Assembly: GCF_921293095.1 (NCBI RefSeq) | Contig: NC_060246.1 | Coordinates: forward strand, 139,190,198 to 139,254,197 | DNA from: Ischnura elegans | Taxonomy: Eukaryota > Arthropoda > Insecta > Odonata > Coenagrionidae | Direction: 5' to 3' | Length of the DNA: 64,000 nt | In this document: positions 10,427 through 64,000 of the stretch, piece after piece | Position numbering within the stretch: the first letter of the stretch is position 1 | Layout: each line of letters starts with the position of its first letter | Program-made: the position numbers and the translations under genes | The notes under the pieces: generated by a model | The model's database searches: none | What the model was told of the DNA's origin: nothing | Seen by the model: only the letters and a program-made list of their open reading frames with translations

Positions 10427-10869
10427 CGGCATGTTCGTTTGTTGGTAAGTTATATGCTTAAATTGTTCTTGCACCTAATAACAAAAAAAATCCATTTTAT
10501 ATCAGAAGGGGCTTTACTCATGAGAATAAACCCAAATGTGTATACCTACTGATTGAATTAGTAAATGTCTTTCTGAAAAACCATTGTAATACTTATAGTA
10601 GAGAAGTAGTGTTGTTGAATTTTTTCATATCAAAATAAATAGAATATTTCGTATAGTAATTGTATCTTTTTTTAAATCTCATGCATGAGAAGATCATTTG
10701 CCTGTAATACCCTTGCTTGCAATATAATTTTTCCCCCCCAGGAAAATCCTCGATCCGCCCTTGGGTGTGACTAAACTCTTCATTGATTGTAAAGCAGTGC
10801 AAATATTTTCTGGGTTAGCTGGTATGTAGGTAGTACAAAGCAACCCAGCTAGTGGATAAGTTGGTACTG

Positions 10870-11230
10870 CTCATAGGATGGTGAGGAACTATTTTATAGG
10901 AAAGATAAGAGAATGCCATTATGGAAAAAGAATAGCATCAGCTCTCAGGCTGCTCATAGAGAAAAGAATAGAGGAGGAAAAAATTGTCATTCATCATTTT
11001 TATTGAACTTAGAGAAGGGTTTTGATCATGTGGACTGGAGCATGTTGTTGTAATTCTGAAAGAAATTGTTCTACAATGATAAGAAAACTTGCCAATATTT
11101 ATATAATAACCATGTTGCTGTGGTTTAATCTGGACCCATGTACAAAGAAACAAAAGTAAGAAAAATATTGAGACAAAGTTGTGCACTCTCGTAATTTCTA
11201 TCGTTTTCATTGAGAAACCTATCAAAGGGA
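10870..11230 (+). pseudogene. LINE reverse-transcriptase relic
   Basis: Conceptual translation with several frame changes gives LNLEKGFDHVDWSMLL (RT motif: DxxKAFD), then NNHVAVV-SGP, then VRKILRQSCALS (RT motif: RQGCxLSP). The order and wording match the LINE at 38.66-40.49 kb (NQVAVIKCGP, RKGVRQGCALSP). This is a fragment of the same family, heavily decayed. The 10.43-10.87 kb stretch before it holds no recognised gene. Confidence 0.6.
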
Positions 11231-11693
11231 AGTAAATTTATAATTTATATAGTATTGTGAAAAAATATTACTATGTATTTAGTGAAGCGTTGAAACGCCA
11301 AGTTCTGTAGGCATTGTTTATAAAAATTTGGATGAGAAAAGAAAGGAAATTTTCATTTGCAACTACATTAAAAGAACACATTCAGACTTGCAAAAGAACA
11401 CTCGTGGGAACCTTTAGTGAATATAGTATTGCTTCTGAACGTTAAAATTCGGTGTGGGTAAACTCCCGCCCTTACTTTAGCTCCTGAATTGTGTGCATAT
11501 AGCAAGAAGGCCTGCAAACTACCTCTTTATCATTCTGGCCACGAATAGTAAATATTAATGCTGGCGGCGACGCTGGCTGCTGATGGCTTTTTAAATTGAC
11601 CGCGGTTACCGCAGTGACGATCTCCTTTGTTATTTCAACAGAAGAATTTCGAGGTTCTCTTGTTGAGCGAGATTTGTAGGTCGGTGAGCCAAG

Positions 11694-12243
11694 ATGGGTT
11701 TCGGTGATTATCCGGTCGAATATAATGCGAAAGTCCATGGGCCTTATGATCCTGCTCGGTTTTATGGGAAACGTAAGTGATATATGTTTTTACCTTGTCG
11801 AGTTTGTAACCTTGAATCCCACTATATACTGTGAAATACTTTACAGCGGATACCCCATTTGGCCAAGTGAAGGTTGGTGAGATAGGATCATGGCTGGCTA
11901 GAAGAAATAAGTCTCCCCAAGGTATTGCTGCAGCATGCAGTCGAGGTAAGCAACGCTTACATCTCCTACTGATTTCGAACAATGTGGATTGACATTCAAC
12001 TTAACAAATTATAATTTCTAGCTTGGTGGCGGTGGCAGCATAAGTATGTGCAGCCGCGACGCGCTGGAATTGCCCCTTTCTTCCAAATCACTGCTGCTGC
12101 TATGACTTTCTTCTACGTTATCAACTATGGAAAAATGAGTAAGTCTTGATTTTTTGGTGACGAGTCGTTTGCTGCTATGATTCTGTACTTAACCATTCGT
12201 TTTAATTTTAGGGCGTCATAGGAACTACAAGTACCATTGGTGA
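11694..12243 (+). CDS. ATPsynF: Mitochondrial ATP synthase subunit f
   Basis: Four exons (11694-11772, 11847-11945, 12022-12138, 12212-12243) with GT-AG introns encode 108 residues. The Drosophila protein is about 107. The start MGFGDYPVEYNAKVHGPYDP, the middle AWWRWQHKYVQPRRAGIAPF, one membrane segment (AAAMTFFYVINYGKM) and the end RRHRNYKYHW are diagnostic. The protein is a small single-pass subunit of the membrane Fo sector, in the peripheral-stalk base of the mitochondrial F1Fo ATP synthase. The introns are 73-76 bp, unlike the long introns of the neighbouring ferlin gene, which suggests compact housekeeping expression. The gene is convergent with ferlin. The frame is intact, so it is probably functional. 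Confidence 0.96.
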
Positions 12244-12325
12244 GAGAACTACCCCAAACTGGAAAGGATCTGTGCGTCCGCCTTTTGTAGCATAGTAATT
12301 GTATATTGTTTTGGCTTAGCCAAAA

Positions 12326-12331
12326 AATAAA
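12326..12331 (+). terminator. Polyadenylation signal of ATP synthase f
   Basis: AATAAA lies 83 bases after the stop codon of the ATP synthase f gene, a normal spacing for a short 3' UTR. Confidence 0.7.
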
Positions 12332-12839
12332 ATGTAAACGTTCATTGGGATTTACATATTTGATTTAATACCTAAGAAAGGCAGTCGCCAGAGGGAAATT
12401 CAGTTAAAGCATTACTAAAATCGTATAACCTTTAATTCGATGTTTCCTTAAGTGAATGAGTGACCTAATTAGCATTTTGGGTGTTAGCCTCGAATGACCA
12501 TGAGTAAGTGGAAGTGAACATTATGTTGGTCAGTTACGAATAATATTAGCGAATCCTTAGGTTATTTACTTGTTGCATTAGTCTTAATAGTAAACATATG
12601 ATAGTACCTGCGGTAAATATTTCCCTGAGTTTCCAGCGGCTCTTCCCCTTTTTCGTATTCATTGCTTTAGGATTTGGCAGCCTGTACTCTCATCTGTTTG
12701 TATTATTGCAGTCATTGGTTGTTTGCACCACTGGGCTGTAATCAAGTGTGGAAAATTTTAGCAGTTTGTGTTTAATTTCAAAACCATCCCATGTGAAAAG
12801 GATTAAAGAAAGGAAAGATGTTGATAATTTAATTAAGTT

Positions 12840-12845
12840 TTTATT
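12840..12845 (-). terminator. Candidate polyadenylation signal of ferlin
   Basis: AATAAA on the - strand, about 222 bases beyond the ferlin stop codon. It would leave about 500 bp between the convergent 3' ends of ferlin and ATP synthase f. Other weak signals exist, so this is tentative. Confidence 0.4.
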
Positions 12846-13066
12846 CTTTCTGTTAAGGCCGTAATATATTTCTGTGTTTGCATCACCATCCAAGCGTTAT
12901 AAACTTCAGCATTGAAATGTGTCATGGAGATGAAATTTTTTGGTAAGATATAGGTGTATTGCTTCCAAGATATTATGTAATGGAAATAAAGTTATTCCTG
13001 AAAGATGGGGTTTAAAATACTCAGATGGGTAGAAAATCTATATCATAAGAGATGAAATCATTGAAC

Positions 13067-59125
<46,059 letters not shown>

Positions 59126-59458
59126 CTGGAAGAAGAACAAGAAAAATATGCCCAAATTGGATTTTAAAAGAGGTAATTACCATCCGTTTGAACCTCGACC
59201 AGGTAGTGGGTATTAAAAAAAACATAAGATATCCTTGCATGTGCATTTAAGCCTTTTCATTTGCTTCTTTTCACATACTTTTTAAAGGCAGAGAACAAGA
59301 ACAATAAAAATATGGACCGATAGCATCTCATGGACCTCATTTTATAACGCAAGAGTATTTAAATGACCTAGTGCGCGATTTAAATTTGTCCAAAAAGCAG
59401 AGAGTTCTTAGGATCAAGATTAAACGGTTGGAAATTGCGGGATCCAAATACGAAAATA

Positions 59459-60141
59459 GGGTAGTCTCCTTCATCAAAGAAAACGAAAGGCACTGATTGC
59501 GATTCGTTACCCAACATTAGTGTATTCATAATATTGAAATTATTTGGTTTTAGAAATCCCAGTTTAGACGAATTTTAATGGTCAATTTTAACCTCATTTG
59601 AAAAAGGCCAGATTGGCGCCCATGCGATGTCACTCCGCGTGACGTCTGAGAGACCTAGATTGATTCTATATGAGTAGATAGGATTTTTACATTGCCTGAG
59701 ATTACCAATGTATGCATAAGGCACAGAGCTCAGGGAAACATTTCTTAATAATCATCTATTAAAATTGCCTATGGTCGTAAAGTTTCCTTCCGTTCATAAG
59801 GTATTAATAATCCTTACTTACGCCAAGCGCTGTCTGCTAGCAGGGTACTCTGCTAGCGGCCTGCATCGTATTGGCGCTCATAGCCTCGCATCAAGGTGGC
59901 CTCATACGGCGGCAGCTGGAACCAGAATGACGTCAAACGGGCTTTTCCCAGCATTCATACTTATCTGTACTATCTATACTTATCTATACTGTCGTTGTGT
60001 TTTCGCGCGCTTGAAAATTTTCACTTTTCATTTAATCGCGAAAAATAGATATCGTCATTTTGAAAATCTAAAAGCGTGAAATGCGTACTCCAGAAGTAAT
60101 AATCTTTCGATTTAGGCAATTAAAAAAATAGGAAACCACCC
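59459..60141 (-). mobile_element. Copy C of the 660-bp MITE family
   Basis: The ends are GGGTAGTCTCC and GGAAACCACCC. TA is present on the left; the right flank is TT. The interior matches copies A and B with more differences, plus a short extra repeat of TACTTATCT/TATCTATAC near 59960-59990. Confidence 0.78.
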
Positions 60142-60282
60142 TTTTTCTATGTATCGATCTCGCCATGACGAATTTAAATGAATTTTTCCTCAAGAAAACA
60201 ACTTTAATTTTTGCGATGATGTTATGGATATTCAATTCAGATTATTTTCGCGTGTCCATTGATTCCTTCAAGGTTTTTTAAT

Positions 60283-61010
60283 GGCTGTTCTCTTACATAA
60301 TGGCAGTGAGCTACCCTCAGTACTGTTAGCTCATGGAACTGATATGAAAGAATTTTACGACAATATGCAGTTACTTTTCGAAAAAATCACTAAAAAAATA
60401 TAAGTGGAAAATTTGTGGCGTCTTAAAAGTAATTGCAATTATAGTAGGCTTACAGCTTGGCTCCACGAAATATTGTTGCTTCGTCCACGAGTGGGGTAGC
60501 AGAGACAGGAAAAATAATTACTTGAAAAAAAATTGGTCGTGATGTAAAGCACTTGTTCCTTGATCGAAAAATGTCCTTTTTCAGCCGATGATTGATCCGA
60601 AAAATATTCTTTTGCGAAAAATGGTTCTGGTTCTACTTATTTTAAACAAAAATTCCCTAAAATCAGTGAGGTTATGATCACATAAGGACTTTGTTTTTGG
60701 CTACAGATAAGGGAAGTGCTGAAGGGTTCGGAATTTCAACAGCAGTTGAGTTTAACGGAAAAAAGAGTGTGGAACATGTTCAAAAATGTTTTGAACATTT
60801 TTTAGGAAATATCATGGCTTAAAATTATCGCGAATATGAATTTATAAATTCACTTTCTCGACTAACACCTTGACCTTTTTCCACCAAAACTCGGCGCTGT
60901 TAGTGATGAATACAGTAAGCGTATCCACCAGGATATTTCACGAATGGAAAAATAGCACCGTAAAGGTTTTTTGACCAGTGTTATCGAATTCAGAATGTTT
61001 GGTTCCAATG
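60283..61010 (+). pseudogene. Decayed arthropod repeat-associated gene
   Basis: Across three frames the conceptual product reads HNGSELPSVLLAHGTDMKEF, CGVLKVIAIIVGLQLGSTKY, then CCFVHEWGSRDRKNNYLKKN, and later pieces near IFHEWKN. This order resembles a large uncharacterised family common in arthropod genomes (LPSxLLAYGTxLKE, CGDLKVxxxLLGxQxGYTK, CFLCxWDSRDR, RFHQDIxxME). I know it only as repeat-associated and do not assign a function. Many stops and frameshifts make this copy dead. Confidence 0.5.
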
Positions 61011-61099
61011 TCCTGCTTGATCTCTTTGCTGCGCCGTCTCATAACTGGCTGCTAAACTTCATACCATTGGGTGATATTTCTAAGCACCCGGAAGAAGAA

Positions 61100-62310
61100 A
61101 TAAATAAACATCCATAATACTTAAGAAAGCATTTTTTAAAAATACATGCGACTATGATTTTTTTCATCGTGTTATCCTGATTTAACCGTAATCGAGATGA
61201 CCAATCACCGGACTTTTGGGACAGTTTACACATTTCGGGTTGCATTGTAGCATTCGAATTTTTCTCATTTCCTACTATAATATGTGTCGAGTTCTTTTCT
61301 AATAATGCCGACCGATTTTTACTTGGTTGTGAGGCATACGGCGATCATCATTCCTTAGTATGCAGTAGTCACGATATGTTCGATTTGCGGCTTCTCACGT
61401 ATTTATCAGCGCAACTCCATACAAGATTTACATAAGGAACTTGGGTTATGATGACAGGCAAGCATGAAATCCCTCAAAGCTGTTTCCCTACAGCAAAGGC
61501 GGACGAACCTAGTTCTCAACATTCATCTCCCGTGCCATTAGCGTGAGATTAGGAAATGGATCAGCGGTATTTCTAGAAGCATACAACGAGGGGAGGTACC
61601 ACGTCTGAATATGTATTAACTGGTGTATGTGAATGTCTAAAGGTGTATGTTACACCTATAATTGGATCAACTCCTGAAATGATAGGGATGACGGGTGAAA
61701 GCAGCATCGGCGATTGTAAGTTAATGCAGAGGAGAAGGGCAAAATCACTGGGTAATGTTTCGACAGGGTCAATTGTAAGGTACCAGGGTTAACTGAACCC
61801 CGTAAAGGTGGGGTGCTGCTGTCCTGTCGCATCCAATCTATTCAAGTTTTATAACGGAGGGCGTCTAGGAAAAGTCCACTTTTCCCTGAGAAAGTAAAAG
61901 TTACATAGACCTCGACCAACTCCTTGTTACCGCTGCTAATCTTAAGGCCACCAATATTTCCCATGATGCCGTCATCTCGAGATAGTCATCGAGGGATGGG
62001 GTCTGATGAACCAGGAATGGGGTCGCTGCTTTGGAATGTTTTGAATTCTGTAATGATTCCTGATTTTTATCACTGCTGCCTGATATAGGAATCGTACTAG
62101 GCAAGCGGTTCATGAGTTTCTTCTCGGGGACCTTGAAAATGCCTACAAAGTGGGTGACACTCGAGTTGGTAGATTAAATTCCCTTGTACGGAGAACACCA
62201 ATTATTTTTATTTCAATTTAGGTATGAATACAATTCCACCAACTTTACCCTGAATCCATTGAGTTTATTTTTAATTGTGCCACGTTGGAGAAACTGGCTA
62301 CGAAAATTCA
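61100..62310 (-). other. Unassigned region; possible ferlin linker exon at ~61.9-62.17 kb
   Basis: A frame on the - strand (about 62175-61901) contains VGIFKVPEKKLMN followed by a Ser-rich stretch (STIPISGSSDKNQESLQNSK). This could suit a disordered ferlin linker after C2A, and the position upstream of the C2C exons fits. No confident C2 motif or splice pair was established, and a stop ends the frame. The remainder of the region shows no gene. Confidence 0.2.
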
Positions 62311-62318
62311 GGTATTAA

Positions 62319-64000
62319 CCCCTTCAGTGGTGTTTAAATTTTCCCCAAGTTGTACCCCCAGGGCGGGTTTTTATAATGTTTAGCTTAAAAATGGATTGAA
62401 AAAGTAAATACGTCTTACAAAAATATATTTAATATAGTATTAAGCACATTACAGGTATTTAAAGTATGATCATACTGTGCCCCATGATGTAAATAAATAT
62501 AAGCATACCCAATTTAAACAAATAATGTTATTGCTATTTCAAACAAAATCTAATACTTTCTTTTTGTGTGATACATTTCAAAGCAGTGTTCGGGATGCAA
62601 TGGAATATTCCCGCACTGTTTGCATTCCCACCTAGTTTCTTTCCTTCCGGGACAAACTCGGCATACTCTACTGGGAAACTTCTTCTTTTCTGTGGCTGGT
62701 ATATGCGTGGGGAAATGTCTTTCAGTAAGACGAACAGGTGGGTCAGTTTTCGAGGGTCTTCTTCCTTTGGCCACTTTTCTTTCCATGGCATACTTCTCTA
62801 GAAGTCCATGAATGACTTTATGCCTAAACTGTAGGAGAGTGCATTTTTCTCTGCCACTTTTTCCATGCACAATATGAGCATTTACAATGCTTATGTCCAT
62901 CAAATGAAAGAATAGCTTCCTGTACCATCGGAGACTTTTTCTGAGGCACTCGTACGGTTTTATTTTTTGGTCCAATCGATCCACTCCTCCCATATTAGCA
63001 TTATACTCTATCACGGCGTCTGGTTTCTTCACTGCTTCTTTGGTTTTCCTGTCTACTTTTCCTGTCTCACATATTTTTCCCCTGTGATACGTGGATAACA
63101 TTGTCACATCTTTTTTGTCACGCCATTTTATTGCAGAATAAACTCCTGATGTGTAACATAGTACGTCACCTTTCTTCAATTTTGCTGTCTGCAGTTCTTT
63201 CGGCATTTCCTTTCTTCGCAAGTCAACTGTTCCACAGGCTCCGAAACCATGAGATTGCAGCTCTTGGAATAGATTTGGACTTGAGAACCACCGGTCCATG
63301 AATATAACATATCCTTTCGCAGTAAGTTGGGGACACATCACAAGTTTAGTAACAGAAGCATGGCTTATTAGTTTCCGCGAAGCACTTTCATCACCCCGCC
63401 TTTCCTCCCCTTGACCAGTGTAAATGAAAAAGTCCCAGGCATATCCTGATTGAGATTCACAAATGAAAAATATTTTTATACCAAACCTTGATCTCTTTAG
63501 AGGAATATATTGTTTCATCAGTGACCTTCCTTTGAATAGCATAAGGCTTTCATCTACCGAAATATTTTGTTCCGGCAAATAGGTTTTTCTGAAAGATAAT
63601 TGAAGCATTTCCAGCAGTGGCCTAATTTTCCTGAGGCGATCAGTGTTGCCCGTATCTTCATCATTGACAAAGTGCAGGTAACGCAGAATCAACTGAAACC
63701 TTTTCAGAGAAAATGTTTCGTAAAAAATAGGAGTCTGAAGTATGTAGTCTCTGGTCCAATATAGCTTCAATTCGGGCTTGCTAATAATACCCATTGCCAA
63801 AATCAATGCAATAAAAAGTCTAATTTCATTCTCACATGTATCATTCCACAACCTTATCCTCGCATTGGAACCAACGCCTGAATTTAGAGCATCCTCGCGG
63901 CACTTATTGGCATATCTATTTGTCTCGACTACAACATGGTGCACGAACTCATCAGTGAAGAAAAGTTCGAAGCATTGCAGAGGAGAAACATCTGAACTAA
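62319..64000 (-). mobile_element. piggyBac-like transposon, right part beyond window
   Basis: A TTAA at 62315-62318 is followed by CCCCTTCAGTGG, which suits the TTAA target and CCC-beginning termini of piggyBac-like elements. The transposase reads leftward from beyond the window edge and stops at 62550, 230 bases before this putative 3' end. The other terminus lies outside. Confidence 0.6.
62550..64000 (-). CDS. piggyBac-like transposase, N-terminus outside window
   Basis: The frame is open from the window edge to the stop at 62550, with more than 480 residues visible. The upstream codons give LFFTDEFVHHVVVETNRYAN, so GTG at 63944 is not the start and the true N-terminus lies beyond 64000. 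The three piggyBac catalytic aspartates are visible: NISVDESLMLFKGRS, YVIFMDRWFSSPNLF and NMGGVDRLDQ. The C-terminus is a Cys/His-rich zinc domain (CRVCPGRKETRWECKQCG, then HPEHCFEMYH), usual for this family. There is no stop or frameshift in view, so the protein may be active or recently active. It performs TTAA-specific cut-and-paste transposition in related elements. Confidence 0.93.
   Translation of the reverse strand, partial: SSDVSPLQCFELFFTDEFVHHVVVETNRYANKCREDALNSGVGSNARIRLWNDTCENEIRLFIALILAMGIISKPELKLYWTRDYILQTPIFYETFSLKRFQLILRYLHFVNDEDTGNTDRLRKIRPLLEMLQLSFRKTYLPEQNISVDESLMLFKGRSLMKQYIPLKRSRFGIKIFFICESQSGYAWDFFIYTGQGEERRGDESASRKLISHASVTKLVMCPQLTAKGYVIFMDRWFSSPNLFQELQSHGFGACGTVDLRRKEMPKELQTAKLKKGDVLCYTSGVYSAIKWRDKKDVTMLSTYHRGKICETGKVDRKTKEAVKKPDAVIEYNANMGGVDRLDQKIKPYECLRKSLRWYRKLFFHLMDISIVNAHIVHGKSGREKCTLLQFRHKVIHGLLEKYAMERKVAKGRRPSKTDPPVRLTERHFPTHIPATEKKKFPSRVCRVCPGRKETRWECKQCGNIPLHPEHCFEMYHTKRKY

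Noticed and set aside
10735-10765. CAAGGGCGGATCGAGGATTT on the - strand as a hAT terminus
   Set aside because: Resembles a hAT MITE end, but no partner end or target duplication was found.

Overview
The window reads as a repeat-rich, AT-rich arthropod nuclear genome, probably an insect. The evidence is spliced animal genes with GT-AG introns, an insect-like mitochondrial ATP synthase subunit f, and a typical invertebrate mix of transposons (piggyBac, mariner, Tc1/IS630-like, hAT, En/Spm-like, Penelope-like, several LINEs, tRNA-derived SINEs). I cannot name the species.

Two host genes are present. A four-exon gene for ATP synthase subunit f lies on the + strand at 11,694-12,243. A very large ferlin gene lies on the - strand. 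I reconstructed 27 exons from 59,125 (C2C domain) down to 13,067 (transmembrane anchor and stop). All exon phases agree, giving 1,616 residues of the C-terminal four-fifths of the protein. FerB is followed directly by C2D with no DysF domain, which is the otoferlin-like (type II) layout. The C2A/C2B exons were not found and should lie at or beyond the right end. Two of its introns appear to use GC-AG splice sites.

Layout. 1-2.97 kb: tandem repeats, a LINE relic and a Helitron relic. 2.97-10.43 kb: a putative complete En/Spm-like (CACTA-superfamily) DNA transposon. It has inverted subterminal repeat arrays, an eight-exon gene for a DUF4806-type protein, and a tnp2-like transposase ORF inside that gene's first intron. 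This is the same nested arrangement known for tnpA/tnpD of maize En/Spm. 10.4-11.2 kb: LINE relic. 11.7-12.3 kb: ATP synthase f. 12.8-59.1 kb: the ferlin gene. Its introns carry a hAT MITE, a 2.6-kb Tc1/IS630-like element, a Penelope-like fragment, LINE copies, SINEs, a 660-bp TA-flanked MITE family, an 858-bp hAT element, a mariner and a nearly intact LINE with a poly(A) tail. 59.4-62.3 kb: another MITE copy and a decayed arthropod repeat-associated gene. 62.3-64 kb: a piggyBac-like transposase that runs off the window.

The most interesting systems are the nested En/Spm-like element and the ferlin gene with its non-canonical splice donors. Next are the hammerhead-ribozyme-like motifs beside Penelope-type sequences. 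All homology statements rest on recognition by eye; no search was run.
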